Assembly: GCF_013402915.1 (NCBI RefSeq)
Contig: NC_050721.1
Location: forward strand, 930,001 to 994,000
Direction: 5' to 3'
Length of the DNA stretch: 64,000 nucleotides
From: Zygotorulaspora mrakii
Lineage: Eukaryota > Ascomycota > Saccharomycetes > Saccharomycetales > Saccharomycetaceae
Shown here: positions 10,278-20,666 of the stretch, piece by piece
How the letters are laid out: every line of letters begins with the position of its first letter
Position numbering within the stretch: the first letter of the stretch is position 1
Notes under the pieces: model-generated
Told to the model about the DNA's origin: nothing
The model's database searches: none
What the model saw: only the letters and a program-made list of their open reading frames with translations
Position numbers and translations under genes: made by a program

Positions 10278-10904
10278 TGGGCCATACTCTTTCAAATGTC
10301 AGCAGACTGGGGCAACAGATGATGTTAATGCTGCAGGTGAAAAGAAGGTTTCTTCTTCATCATTAATCAACACTTCTATAGCATATTCGTTCCATGCTAG
10401 GTGGATTCAAATCACGTGACTACAGAATTACAACTTCCATCCTATTGAGCTGATTTCAAAGCATATCCTCGATCATAGTAACCGTTTTAATCTGGTCGTC
10501 TATGGTTCGAACAAACGAATCGTAGCTCTTCGCCAATGTTTATGCTTTCGTCTAAGACAGAAGCATGAACAACACAAATACTCACCTCGCAGCCGACAGA
10601 CGCATGTTTTGAATCGCTTTCAATCCATGCGTAGAGTATACAACAGCTCGATAGATACTTGGGGCTTGAAATATGCTTAAAATGCCTGTTAAATCCTGAA
10701 TATCTGTTCATGTTTGAATATTCAACCATGTAGTCACTAATTACGTTTGTTCGGTAAAGCCTGGGAACAACAGATCTTGACCTTGTATAATGATGAAGCA
10801 GCTTACACCTTCATCAGTGGGAACTATATCACTTAATTGGCCTATACACGATATTTTTTCAGTTTACGGAGACTCACTGAACAGTTTAATTTGACGTGTG
10901 AAAT
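10278..10904. other. Divergent intergenic region CHM7/PEP8 (inversion breakpoint)
   Basis: These 627 bp hold the promoters of CHM7 (leftward) and PEP8 (rightward). CHM7-PEP8 adjacency is not the S. cerevisiae order, so this spacer is one end of a local inversion. Apart from a CACGTG box (annotated separately) I see no repeat, tRNA or coding signal. Confidence 0.55.
10412..10419. promoter_or_regulatory. E-box TCACGTGA
   Basis: A perfect 8-bp palindrome TCACGTGA, the high-affinity Cbf1-type site (CDEI-like). It sits between divergent CHM7 and PEP8. No CDEIII-type CCGAA element or long AT-rich CDEII tract follows it, so it is not part of a centromere. Confidence 0.5.
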
Positions 10905-11999
10905 ATGAGTTTATTTTTTAAATCACCCGTTGATATCGAAATACTCTTGGATGGAGAAGAATCTAGGAAGCATGTTGATGTACTCAACTCCGTTGGATCC
11001 AAAACTCTGAAGGACAGCATCCCACTTTATGAAGATGGTGAATCACTAAGTGGTATGGTGACTCTGAGGGTGAAAGAGGGAAAACGAGTTGAACATTTAG
11101 GGGTTAAAATATCTGTTATAGGATCGATAGACATGATAAAGGTTAATAGTAGCGGCGGCGGCAATGGGGGATCTACCAAAAGACTCTCTGCGTCCTCAAG
11201 TAGTCTTTCAGACTCAAGAAAAAATCCTGTTGAACAATTTTTGTGTATAAGTTACGACCTATGTCCAGCGGGGGAATTGCAACATGCCCAGAGCTACAGC
11301 TTTATGTTTAAGGATCTGGGTAAAAGGTACGAATCTTACAAGGGTAAAAACGTTGACGTTTCTTACTACGCAAAGGTTACAGTGATAAGAAAATCTACTG
11401 ACATCGCCAAAACTAAGAAATTTTGGGTCAACATTTACAATCAAGTACCAGTATCACCGGCAGCCATTATCACAAACACAAATCCACGCCCTACCAACAG
11501 CAGATTAAGTGAAAATTCGGATGCGGTTAATACTGGTACAAATGATAATCAAAATACTATTCAAACAGAGAGCAGTTTACGCAAAGAGCCACAACCTGTA
11601 AAATTGGATATAGGTATAGAGAACTGTTTGCACATTGAATTTGAATTCTCTAAATCAAAGTACAGTCTTAAAGACGTAATAGTGGGAAGAATATATTTTT
11701 TGTTAACAAGACTGAAAATCAAACATATGGAACTAAGCTTAATCACGAGAGAATCTTCTGGTCTTCACTCGTCCAATTATTTAATCGACTCCACAGCTAT
11801 ACGATACGAGATCATGGACGGCTCACCAGTGAAAGGTGAGACGATTCCAATTCGATTGTTCCTGGGTGGCTATGATTTGACTCCGGATATGTCCTGTAAT
11901 TATTTCAACATAAAGAACTACCTAAGTTTGGTTATCGTCGATGAAGACGGTAGAAGATATTTCAAGCAATCAGAGATTGTTCTGTATCGTACCAGATAA
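10905..11999 (+). CDS. PEP8: Pep8/Vps26, retromer subunit
   Basis: A 364-residue arrestin-fold protein, the Vps26 subunit of retromer, which sorts Vps10 and other cargo from endosome to Golgi with Vps35 and Vps29. Recognisable blocks are the N-terminal FFKSPVDIEILLDGEESRKH, the C-terminal lobe start (LHIEFEFSKSKYSLKDVIVG) and the conserved IPIRLFLGGYDLTPDM with YFKQSEIVL near the end. A Ser/Gly-rich insert lies near residues 83-108 and a polar Asn/Thr-rich linker near 190-225, both longer than in metazoan Vps26. S. cerevisiae Pep8 is 379 aa. It has the same orientation as IRC8 and MTR4, and the block is reversed relative to the flanking chromosome-X-type genes. Confidence 0.96.
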   Translation: MSLFFKSPVDIEILLDGEESRKHVDVLNSVGSKTLKDSIPLYEDGESLSGMVTLRVKEGKRVEHLGVKISVIGSIDMIKVNSSGGGNGGSTKRLSASSSSLSDSRKNPVEQFLCISYDLCPAGELQHAQSYSFMFKDLGKRYESYKGKNVDVSYYAKVTVIRKSTDIAKTKKFWVNIYNQVPVSPAAIITNTNPRPTNSRLSENSDAVNTGTNDNQNTIQTESSLRKEPQPVKLDIGIENCLHIEFEFSKSKYSLKDVIVGRIYFLLTRLKIKHMELSLITRESSGLHSSNYLIDSTAIRYEIMDGSPVKGETIPIRLFLGGYDLTPDMSCNYFNIKNYLSLVIVDEDGRRYFKQSEIVLYRTR

Positions 12000-13130
12000 A
12001 TAGGAAATTACGTTATGTTTCTCTTGGACTTTTTTGACACCCAAAAGCTCAGTCCCAAAAATCTTATGGCACAAACCGCAGTTGTGATTTGAGGACTTCA
12101 GTTCTGAGGGATAATAAGTAAGCGTGAGTTGCCAACCATTTTAAACTGAAATTTTCGATCTACTCAGGAGCGGCGCACTATAATGAACAGTAGAATCTAC
12201 AAAGGTTTAGCGCTTGCCGAGGTGATAGAAATAAACAGGAGAGTGATCGCCTGCTTAGAGCCAAAGTGTGATCGATAATAAAAAAATTTGGAACAGGCAA
12301 GAACTTTAAATGACGGGAAAAGCATTTCTGACTCTAAACATTTTCAAGCCTGACAGGACATACGCCGAGCTTACGTCGGAAACTGTTCATTCTGTGCCAA
12401 AGATGCTCATGAAAAAGGCACCAAAATTGTAATTGCAAAAAATTTTGCTGCACTGGGCACCTATGATGGGCTCGAAATTAACAGATAGCCATTACCACAC
12501 AAATGCACATTTGAAACGAGGATTACTGACACGCTCTGAGTGCGTTTCGAGGAAGGCTTGATATGTCAGATGTTCTATCCGTTGAAATCCTGCTGAACTT
12601 CATTACAAAAATCAAATTAGCGCAAAATGCCTACTGTAAATCCAATCATTTGAAGGATCAGACGTATTATGTATATGTTAGCGCTCTTCCAGTATATTAT
12701 GGGTAAATAGTTATAAGCTGAAAACTTCGAATAGCTAGTTAACACAAATTCGTACTCAGACTGAGATTGAGGATGAAATGCTATCTGCATTCAATCCTCA
12801 ACCGGCATATTACCACCCTTTCTTTACATTTGATGGCTATTCGTTGCCAACGTGATAACACTTTTCTGTCAAACAATGAAAAGCGAAAGCTAATTGCATC
12901 ATTTCCTAGAAAGGCAAGACGTAAACAATGTATGGCTGAACAGAGGATGAATAGTCGAAAACAGGGACGAATTGTAAAGATCGCGTACTAGGTTTTTAGC
13001 ACTATGAAATCTTTGTAAGTAGAATTTTGTTCATTTAAAATATCGGGGTGGTTCTTCAAACTTCTTGTCCTTTAGTCAGTCCAATAGCTCGAAGAATAAG
13101 CAATCGATCTTTCAACCTGGTAGCGCTGCT
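12000..13130. other. Long intergenic region where TDH1 would be expected
   Basis: These 1.1 kb lie between PEP8 and IRC8. In S. cerevisiae the glyceraldehyde-3-phosphate dehydrogenase gene TDH1 sits between these two genes. I read all frames and see no GAPDH motif (no catalytic SCTTN-like segment) and no convincing coding sequence; a 74-codon frame at 12767-12991 has no recognisable features. The size fits either a lost or relocated gene or simply a long promoter for IRC8. Confidence 0.55.
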
Positions 13131-15563
13131 ATGGACTTGGAGAAGGAAGAACCTGAAAAATGTTCTAATGATCGAAATATCAGTAAAATTATACCGAGGC
13201 GCTTCATCGTCCATCTAAGTTCATTGGTATCAATAGCCACAGCATCCATATGCATATCGCTGATCGCATTGTACCATCAGAGTGAAGCTGCTCTGATAGT
13301 GATGACATGTTCCAACATACTTTATGGCCTCGGTTCATTTGCTTTCACAACGTATTCAAAAAACGTTGTATTAAGGCCATTGCATGGAAAGTTAATGAAA
13401 ATGGTTTGCATATTTATGCAATTCATTACGATTGGAGCGGCTGTTGAGTATTTGGACGACACGAGAAAGCATCCTCCCCTTTCAAGGACCGAGCTTCATA
13501 ATGCACTACTGATAGCCATTGACTGTCTATTGCTTATCAGTTTATTGACCAATGGTGTAGTGATAGGTTTTCTGAATAAATCCGCAAACGCACATGACTT
13601 TAACAACGACAAGACAATTGAAAGCTATTACCAAAGCTCAGAAAAATTTGTACCCTTGAAGAACTCCACTCAAACATTAACACCAAGTTTAGACTTGTTT
13701 CAAACAAACCAGGACAACAGTAGCAATCCATGTGAGTTCAGCGATACGCCTATTATCGCGACATCAGACGAAGTTTCATTCCCTTCCGTATTGAAACATA
13801 AAATGACTAATCGTCACCTTGCGGCAGCCCGAGATGGATTGAGTACAAACGGTGAATCGAATCCCAGCATTGTATCGAAAAGTTCAAGAAGAAAAAACTC
13901 ACTACTATTTAGATTACGTTCATCGAAATACCTTAAGACCAAAAGACAAAAATCGGAAAAGACAAAAACTAGCATAATAGATACAAAGAAAGGGAATATT
14001 GATGACCGCTATGTGTCCCGTCTTTCGACAATACCAGATCTTTCGAGAAGTATTTTGAACTTGATCAACTCCTCATCAGCAGATGTACAAAGTAACAATC
14101 CTGCTAGCAGCAGGAGAGATAAAACAGCATCACAATTCACTGAGACCTCGAAATCTGTATCACAAGCATTAGATTGTCAGGAACTGCATAATCCATCATC
14201 GCCATCTTTAGAACTTGAAAGAAATGCTATTCAAAGGATCAATAGCGCCCTATTACCGCCATGTTTGAGTGTCGTTGAGCGACCTCTGACGATGGAATCA
14301 GATGCCTTTCAAAACCACGCAATGGCAAAATTTTCATCAAGCTCTGAAAGGGCGGATAATACCGAAAGAATTCTGCAAATGAGTCCAAATATATTGGAAA
14401 AAAATGACCTTGGTGATATACCAGCAATTTCTTTTTCTAAGGATGACGGTTTTGACAGCTATTCTCCTGGTTTCAATAATAACATGGACTTGCCGGAAGT
14501 TGTAACTCTAGGCATGTGGGAAAAGAATAAATCATCCATAATTGAAAGAGCGGAAGGCTTGCGGGAAAATATTCTACTTCCTGCTTTCCAATTTACGGTT
14601 GATGAGCCGAGAAAGGTAGTTTTAAATGGAATAGAATCAAAACCAGATTTTAGTTACCCAAGCAAGCAAAAAAAGTCCTCCTTCGCTGATGACTCGCTGG
14701 ATGATGAAAACAGCAACTGTGATACCATGAGCGCTGTAGAGGACTACTTTAATGACATAAGCACAAATGGTATGGAGGACGAAAGTAAATTGATGCAGGA
14801 AGGGTTCAAACATAATAAATCATCTTCATTCATAATGGAAAGGGCATCTAAAGAATTGATAAGAACAAGTACTCGACATTCCCCAACAAAATCCATAATA
14901 TCTATTATTAGTGGAAACTCCATTTCTGCACCACAGCGAGCTCAAACAGTTCAAAGTGGATATGTAACGGGGTCAAACGAAAAAAGATCATTGTCGCAAG
15001 CAAACCACTTCTTCTCTAATTCAGGTAGTCATATCTTCAATTCACCATCCAAGTCGTCACCAACAAGATCACACAGATTAAAAAAGATTGGTAAAAAATT
15101 ATCCATGTCCAATATATCTGATTCTATGATAAACCATTATGGGAGTCTGGAAAATACGAATGAGCAATTCAGCACACAAAGGCAGCTCCATAAAAGGGGA
15201 ACTAGCATCGATTTTAGCTACGTACTTACCCTACAAAGTAATCACTCACCTACTAAATCAGTCAGTGGATCAATTTTGAAGGATAGAAGACACAGCCTAG
15301 TCACGGAAAATGGCTTTCGAACGGCAAGTGGTCTATTCAATCTTCAAAATGGAAATTTGAGAACTGGCTATGATCCTGATGATGTGCATGATACAACTTT
15401 AAGCAGAAACTCCCCAGAGCGCCACGTTTCCAGCTCCACTAGTTCAGAAAAAACAACAAGATCGTCTGCAGCTTCAGGAACAAGTTATCCAGAGCTAGTG
15501 ATGAGCGAATATGATCGGGAGAGGTGGAATACTTTAGTTTCGCTCGACAAAATTGCCATATAA
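13131..15563 (+). CDS. IRC8: Irc8-like four-span membrane protein
   Basis: An 810-residue protein with four predicted membrane spans near the N-terminus (about residues 20-165), followed by some 640 residues of Ser/Thr/Asn-rich, probably cytoplasmic and disordered sequence. It carries several repeated SPTKS and SPTRS motifs, likely proline-directed phosphosites. Length (S. cerevisiae Irc8 is 822 aa), topology and position beside MTR4 identify it as Irc8, a bud-tip protein of unknown function whose loss raises Rad52 foci. The ATG at 13131 (MDLEKEEPEK) is the first in frame. The open frame extends upstream without ATG, and a possible mini-intron could add a short first exon (see findings). Confidence 0.82.
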   Translation: MDLEKEEPEKCSNDRNISKIIPRRFIVHLSSLVSIATASICISLIALYHQSEAALIVMTCSNILYGLGSFAFTTYSKNVVLRPLHGKLMKMVCIFMQFITIGAAVEYLDDTRKHPPLSRTELHNALLIAIDCLLLISLLTNGVVIGFLNKSANAHDFNNDKTIESYYQSSEKFVPLKNSTQTLTPSLDLFQTNQDNSSNPCEFSDTPIIATSDEVSFPSVLKHKMTNRHLAAARDGLSTNGESNPSIVSKSSRRKNSLLFRLRSSKYLKTKRQKSEKTKTSIIDTKKGNIDDRYVSRLSTIPDLSRSILNLINSSSADVQSNNPASSRRDKTASQFTETSKSVSQALDCQELHNPSSPSLELERNAIQRINSALLPPCLSVVERPLTMESDAFQNHAMAKFSSSSERADNTERILQMSPNILEKNDLGDIPAISFSKDDGFDSYSPGFNNNMDLPEVVTLGMWEKNKSSIIERAEGLRENILLPAFQFTVDEPRKVVLNGIESKPDFSYPSKQKKSSFADDSLDDENSNCDTMSAVEDYFNDISTNGMEDESKLMQEGFKHNKSSSFIMERASKELIRTSTRHSPTKSIISIISGNSISAPQRAQTVQSGYVTGSNEKRSLSQANHFFSNSGSHIFNSPSKSSPTRSHRLKKIGKKLSMSNISDSMINHYGSLENTNEQFSTQRQLHKRGTSIDFSYVLTLQSNHSPTKSVSGSILKDRRHSLVTENGFRTASGLFNLQNGNLRTGYDPDDVHDTTLSRNSPERHVSSSTSSEKTTRSSAASGTSYPELVMSEYDRERWNTLVSLDKIAI

Positions 15564-15857
15564 GGAGCCCTTTCAAAATCATTTATCTCTGAAGTACATC
15601 ACGTCAGTTAATAATTTCAACTATATAACCATCAAGTAATGACATTTTAGCATCCAGCTCTTAGTTATGTAACTTTTATTACTCTGCCGAAATATTGGAA
15701 GAATGGGTTACCCGTAAAGTATAAGCATAAGTAAAATTTTGGAAACTATGATGAAAAAAAAAAGCGATGAGCATAGCGAACATGAAAACATCAGATGTTT
15801 TGAATGCATCAATAATTTCACATACAGTGCTACTTAGCATTGTTTTAGGAGGAAGCA
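15564..15857. promoter_or_regulatory. MTR4 promoter with PAC and RRPE-like elements
   Basis: A PAC core GCGATGAG lies at 15764-15771, 87 bp before the MTR4 ATG. An AAAATTTT core of RRPE type lies 24 bp further upstream (15733-15740), and an A-tract runs between them. PAC (bound by Pbf1/Dot6-Tod6) with RRPE (Stb3) is the known signature of the yeast ribosome-biogenesis regulon, to which MTR4 belongs. Confidence 0.7.
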
Positions 15858-18800
15858 ATGATGGAGGATGACCTGTTCGATGCTTTCAATGAAGATCCTG
15901 CTGAACTGCCGGATCTGCCGCTTGAAACTATAGAAGAGGAAAATGCGAAACTGGAAGATGCAGGTACTAATGAAATAGCACCTACAACGTCCAAAAGATC
16001 TAACTCGAATCGAGATGGATCTGATACAGAGCAAGATAATGCAGAAAAAGTCTCTTTGAATAAAAGGAAGAAGCAAGAAAGAAAACAGATCGAAGAAAAA
16101 AAGCAATCCGCCGTTGTTCCTGTCGTAACGGATGCGTTTGAGCAAGAGGCATCTCGAGAAGTTATTGCTTCAGCGGGACTTATGGCCGATGAAGTATCCA
16201 AATCAGAACAAGACGGTAAGGTCAAGCTGTCACATCAGGTTCGTCATCAAGTTGCTTTACCACCAAATTACGATTATAAACCAATTGGTGAGCATGTCAG
16301 ATCAAATGAAGCAAGAACTTATCCTTTCACATTAGATCCTTTCCAAGATACTGCGATCTCTTGTATCGATAGAGGAGAGTCTGTTCTAGTGTCAGCACAT
16401 ACATCGGCAGGTAAGACTGTCGTCGCCGAGTATGCCATTGCGCAATCTTTAAGAGAGAAACAAAGGGTTATCTATACATCACCCATCAAAGCTTTATCCA
16501 ACCAAAAGTACAGAGAACTTTTGGCAGAATTCGGAGATGTGGGTCTTATGACTGGTGACATTACCATAAATCCAGATGCTGGTTGCCTTGTTATGACAAC
16601 CGAAATTCTAAGGAGTATGTTATACAGGGGTAGTGAAGTTATGAGAGAAGTTGCATGGGTAGTATTTGATGAAGTGCATTATATGAGAGACAAGGAACGT
16701 GGTGTTGTGTGGGAGGAAACAATTATTCTTTTGCCAGATAAGGTTCACTACGTTTTCTTATCCGCTACTATCCCTAATGCTATGGAGTTTGCCGAGTGGG
16801 TTTGCAAAATCCATGTTCAACCATGTCATATTGTGTACACCGATTTTAGACCCACTCCTTTGCAACATTATTTGTTCCCTGCTCATGGTGAAGGTATTTA
16901 CCTAGTTGTCGATGAAAAGAGCACTTTTAGAGAGGAGAACTTTCAAAAAGCAATGGCATCTATCAGCAGCCAATCTGGTGACGATCCAAATTCTGTCGAC
17001 TCAAGGGGAAAAAAGGGACAAACCTTCAAAGGAGGCGCTTCAAAAGGTGATTCTAAGGGTGATATCTACAAGATTGTAAAAATGATATGGAAACGTAAAT
17101 ATAATCCAGTTATCGTCTTCTCCTTTAGTAAGCGTGATTGCGAGGAACTGGCGCTTAAAATGTCGAAATTAGATTTCAATACTGAGGACGAAAAGGATGC
17201 CTTGACAAAAATTTTTAACAATGCTATCGCCCTATTACCTGAAGCCGATAGAGAAATTCCTCAAATCAAGCATATCCTCCCTCTTTTAAGAAGAGGTATT
17301 GGTATTCATCATTCTGGACTGCTTCCAATTTTAAAAGAAGTTATTGAAATCCTTTTCCAGGAGGGGTTTTTGAAAGTCTTATTCGCCACGGAGACCTTTT
17401 CTATCGGATTGAATATGCCTGCAAAGACAGTTGTTTTTACCTCTGTGAGGAAATGGGATGGACAGCAATTTCGTTGGGTTTCTGGTGGTGAGTATATTCA
17501 GATGTCTGGACGTGCAGGGCGTCGTGGTTTGGATGATAGAGGTATTGTCATTATGATGATTGATGAAAAAATGGAACCACAGGTTGCAAAAGGCATGGTA
17601 AAGGGTCAGGCAGATAGGCTTGATTCAGCTTTCCATCTTGGTTATAATATGATTTTGAACTTGATGAGAGTCGAAGGTATATCTCCTGAATCCATGTTGG
17701 AAAGTTCATTTTATCAATTCCAGAATGTAATTTCTGTTCCTATTATGGAAAAACAGCTTGCTCAATTGAAAGCAGAGGTTGACAGTATTCAAGTTGATGA
17801 CGAAGAAAATGTAAAGCAGTATTACGATATTAGGCAGACGTTGGATGGTTATAATGAAGATGTTCGTCATGTCATGACTCATCCAGCAAACGCATTGAGT
17901 TTTTTGCAACCGGGGAGATTGCTGAATATCAACATTGGTAACAAAGATAATTACGGATGGGGTGTAGTAGTAGACTTTGCAAAAAGAATGAATAAGCGGA
18001 GTTCAAATGTAGAGTTCACAGATCATGAATCTTATATCATCAACGTTTTAGTTAATACCATGTATGTGGACTCTCCAGTTAATTTGATAAAGCCTTATAA
18101 CCCTAGCTTCCCAGAGGGCATACGTCCTGCTATCGATGGAGAGAAAACTGCTTGTGCCATACTTCCGGTGACTTTAGAATCTATCCGTAGAATAGGAAAT
18201 ATCAGACTTTTTATGCCTAAGGATGTCAAGGCAGGTGGTCAGAAAGAGACCGTAGGAAAATCGCTAAGCGAAGTTAGCCGAAGATTTCCTGATGGAATTC
18301 CTTTAATTGATCCAGTCAAGAATATGAAGATTGAGGATGAAGACTTTGCAAAATTACTCAGAAAGATCGAAGTGCTAGAATCAAGATTATACTCTAATCC
18401 GCTCTCCCAGTCAGTAAGATTAGGTGAGTTATACGAAAAGTACAGTAGGAAGCACTCTATACAGGCCGAAATGAAAAATCTAATACGTAAGATAAACGAA
18501 TCGCAAGCCGTGATCCAATTGGATGATTTACGGCGTCGTAAAAGAGTACTGCGTCGATTGGGATTTTGTACGCAAAGCGATATTATAGAGCTAAAGGGTA
18601 GAGTGGCTTGTGAAATATCGAGTGGTGATGAATTATTACTCACGGAACTTCTTTTCAATGGTAACTTGAGTGAATTGAAACCAGAACAAGTCGCTGCTTT
18701 GCTCTCTTGTTTCGCTTTTCAGGAACGTTGTAAGGAGGCACCCCGTCTAAAACCTGAATTGGCCGAACCATTGAAAGTTTTGAAAGAAACTGCAGCTAAA

Positions 18801-19106
18801 ATTGCGAAAATCATGAAGGAGTCTAAAATAGAGGTTGTAGAAAAGGATTACGTAGAGAGCTTCAGGCATGAATTGATGGAGGTTGTCTATGAGTGGTGTA
18901 GAGGAGCGAGCTTCACACAAATATGTAAAATGACAGATGTTTATGAAGGTTCTTTGATAAGAATGTTCAAAAGGCTGGAAGAATTGATCAAAGAGCTGGT
19001 AGATGTTTCTAATACAATTGGAAATGCTGCATTAAAGGAAAAGATGGAAGCTGCCTTGAACTTAATACATAGAGATATTGTTTCGGCGGGTTCACTATAT
19101 TTATGA
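15858..19106 (+). CDS. MTR4: Mtr4, DExH RNA helicase of the TRAMP/exosome pathway
   Basis: A 1082-residue Ski2-like RNA helicase (S. cerevisiae 1073 aa) that unwinds substrates for the nuclear exosome, alone and in TRAMP, notably in 5.8S rRNA and snoRNA maturation. Motifs in order: Walker [10 protein letters not shown] (about 180-188), DEVH (271-274), [10 protein letters not shown], the helicase-2 segment with [10 protein letters not shown], motif [12 protein letters not shown] (about 548-557), the arch/KOW domain (GWGVVVDF, about 700) and the C-terminal DSH domain with [21 protein letters not shown]. The N-terminus is acidic and opens [16 protein letters not shown]. The first of two tandem ATGs is used. 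It converges on HSM3 over 114 bp and is the best-conserved protein in the window. Confidence 0.98.
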   Translation: MMEDDLFDAFNEDPAELPDLPLETIEEENAKLEDAGTNEIAPTTSKRSNSNRDGSDTEQDNAEKVSLNKRKKQERKQIEEKKQSAVVPVVTDAFEQEASREVIASAGLMADEVSKSEQDGKVKLSHQVRHQVALPPNYDYKPIGEHVRSNEARTYPFTLDPFQDTAISCIDRGESVLVSAHTSAGKTVVAEYAIAQSLREKQRVIYTSPIKALSNQKYRELLAEFGDVGLMTGDITINPDAGCLVMTTEILRSMLYRGSEVMREVAWVVFDEVHYMRDKERGVVWEETIILLPDKVHYVFLSATIPNAMEFAEWVCKIHVQPCHIVYTDFRPTPLQHYLFPAHGEGIYLVVDEKSTFREENFQKAMASISSQSGDDPNSVDSRGKKGQTFKGGASKGDSKGDIYKIVKMIWKRKYNPVIVFSFSKRDCEELALKMSKLDFNTEDEKDALTKIFNNAIALLPEADREIPQIKHILPLLRRGIGIHHSGLLPILKEVIEILFQEGFLKVLFATETFSIGLNMPAKTVVFTSVRKWDGQQFRWVSGGEYIQMSGRAGRRGLDDRGIVIMMIDEKMEPQVAKGMVKGQADRLDSAFHLGYNMILNLMRVEGISPESMLESSFYQFQNVISVPIMEKQLAQLKAEVDSIQVDDEENVKQYYDIRQTLDGYNEDVRHVMTHPANALSFLQPGRLLNINIGNKDNYGWGVVVDFAKRMNKRSSNVEFTDHESYIINVLVNTMYVDSPVNLIKPYNPSFPEGIRPAIDGEKTACAILPVTLESIRRIGNIRLFMPKDVKAGGQKETVGKSLSEVSRRFPDGIPLIDPVKNMKIEDEDFAKLLRKIEVLESRLYSNPLSQSVRLGELYEKYSRKHSIQAEMKNLIRKINESQAVIQLDDLRRRKRVLRRLGFCTQSDIIELKGRVACEISSGDELLLTELLFNGNLSELKPEQVAALLSCFAFQERCKEAPRLKPELAEPLKVLKETAAKIAKIMKESKIEVVEKDYVESFRHELMEVVYEWCRGASFTQICKMTDVYEGSLIRMFKRLEELIKELVDVSNTIGNAALKEKMEAALNLIHRDIVSAGSLYL

Positions 19107-19220
19107 GCCTGATTGTTGTTACATTTTTTTCTTATAATCAGAATGCGCAAAATGTTATTTTATATTCAACACTACGTAAACTCTACTTAAAGATGCGCAT
19201 GTTTCTTTAGCCATGTTATT

Positions 19221-20666
19221 TCATATGAAGGACGAAGCAAGTTGAGGTTCAGGCTCATGCTTAGTCTTTGGATTGCTGATTTTTGCCAAAGCATCAGTTA
19301 GGGGAATATACCACACATTCAAAGTAGTACTATTAAATCTTAATAGGTTCACGATTGCTTCTTCTCTCAAACTGGCCGTTTCCGGTTCAGAAATGTCGCC
19401 GCTGTTTTGTATTAGGTTAGACATGACTCTCGGTAATGAGTGAACCAAATAATATACAGAATGTGAAAATAGTGATAGTCGCTGCAATAGCACCATTTGT
19501 TCCATGTAGGGCAGTAGTAGTATCGCATCAGATGTTAAGTGGTTTTTAATCAATTCAAAGCATTGCGGATCTGATATAACATTTCTTATGGCTCCTAATT
19601 TTGTTGGGGTTACAGTAATGTAGTCTCTCAGCAGGGAGCAATGATACCTAAACAAGTATGCGGGATTGACGAATGATAGAAAATCCTTCAAATTTTTATT
19701 TTGCTCCGAAATCCTTAGGTATTTTTCATCCAAAGACTTGAAATATGAATCATCCTCTAAATATGAAACTTTCCTAAAAAATTTGAATAAATACGTTCTT
19801 GAAAAATATCTAATGTCTGGATAGTTGTCACCCAGAGAATAAATTTTACCAAAAGTTGGAATAATTTCAAGAACGTATTTTAGTAGCCATTCCGTATTCT
19901 TATTGGCAAAGTTCACAACTGTAGCCTCGTCTAGAAAATCAGTGTAGTACACCACAATATTTATAAAGAGTACGATGTCTGCTTTCAGATAGTTGAAAAT
20001 CTCTTGTGAAGTGAAACTGAACAATTTCTCGTCGAATTCACATCTATCAATAAATTTGGATTCTATTTTCAGTAATTCCAGTAGTCTTGATATTAATGTT
20101 GGTTCAGTTCCTCTTCTGACTGAGTCGATAATTAAGGAATTATTTTCAAATATTCGTTTTCTAACGAGTTCGTTTGAACTTAATTCTTCAAACACTTTCT
20201 CAATACTGTTGATCACGGATACATCGGTATCTATGTTGAAATAGAGTCCAATAATAACATCAAACAGGTCTGAAGTTGCGAATAGACCCTTTGGATACGA
20301 TCTCGAAATAACATTGCAGGCAGCATTAACCAATGGTAACAAAGTCGACTTCAAAGCCATCTTGAGATCATCTATGGAGAAAACTTCCAGAATGACTTCG
20401 AAACAACATTTGTTTATTAAAGTATTCAACAGTTCGAGAATGAGGTCAAAATCTAATTCTGATTCTGAAGTACTTTCAATCAACAATCGTTTTATATTGG
20501 CAACCAATTTTTTGGGGTCTTCCGTAATTGTCTTCAAGGGATTCAGACTCAATAAGCATTTCTTAATCTCAAAATTGACTTGGTCTGGAGGTTGATTAGA
20601 CTCAAGAGTCTCGTTGAGATCATCAATATACCTCTTGACATGAATATTTCCGGCATTCGTTGACAT
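19221..20666 (-). CDS. HSM3: Hsm3, proteasome base assembly chaperone
   Basis: A 481-residue all-helical (HEAT-like) protein with no catalytic motif. Length (S. cerevisiae Hsm3 is 480 aa), overall sequence and genomic context identify Hsm3, the chaperone that binds the Rpt1 C-terminal domain and scaffolds Rpt1-Rpt2-Rpn1 assembly; it was first described in a mismatch-repair screen. The frame extends nine codons further to a TTG; the ATG at 20666 (MSTNAGNIHV) is used. In S. cerevisiae it lies between UBX7 and EFM2, pointing the other way relative to those neighbours. Here it sits beside TIM54 because it rides in the inverted block. A PACE-like site lies just upstream. Confidence 0.85.
   Translation of the reverse strand: MSTNAGNIHVKRYIDDLNETLESNQPPDQVNFEIKKCLLSLNPLKTITEDPKKLVANIKRLLIESTSESELDFDLILELLNTLINKCCFEVILEVFSIDDLKMALKSTLLPLVNAACNVISRSYPKGLFATSDLFDVIIGLYFNIDTDVSVINSIEKVFEELSSNELVRKRIFENNSLIIDSVRRGTEPTLISRLLELLKIESKFIDRCEFDEKLFSFTSQEIFNYLKADIVLFINIVVYYTDFLDEATVVNFANKNTEWLLKYVLEIIPTFGKIYSLGDNYPDIRYFSRTYLFKFFRKVSYLEDDSYFKSLDEKYLRISEQNKNLKDFLSFVNPAYLFRYHCSLLRDYITVTPTKLGAIRNVISDPQCFELIKNHLTSDAILLLPYMEQMVLLQRLSLFSHSVYYLVHSLPRVMSNLIQNSGDISEPETASLREEAIVNLLRFNSTTLNVWYIPLTDALAKISNPKTKHEPEPQLASSFI

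Noticed and set aside
10412..10440. CACGTG at 10414 as a centromere CDEI.
   Set aside because: No AT-rich CDEII tract of suitable length and no CDEIII-like CCGAA element follows on either side; it is better read as a promoter E-box.
10503..10512. GGTTCGAAC, a possible tRNA box B, upstream of PEP8.
   Set aside because: No box A at suitable distance and no cloverleaf can be drawn; no tRNA is called.
12767..12991. A 74-codon ATG frame in the gap between PEP8 and IRC8.
   Set aside because: Basic, low-complexity translation with no recognisable motif; it is not TDH1 and no comparative support is available.
15834..16225. Two overlapping minus-strand frames of 103 and 126 codons at the start of MTR4.
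   Set aside because: They are shadows of the acidic, Ser-rich MTR4 N-terminus; MTR4 is conserved over its full length.
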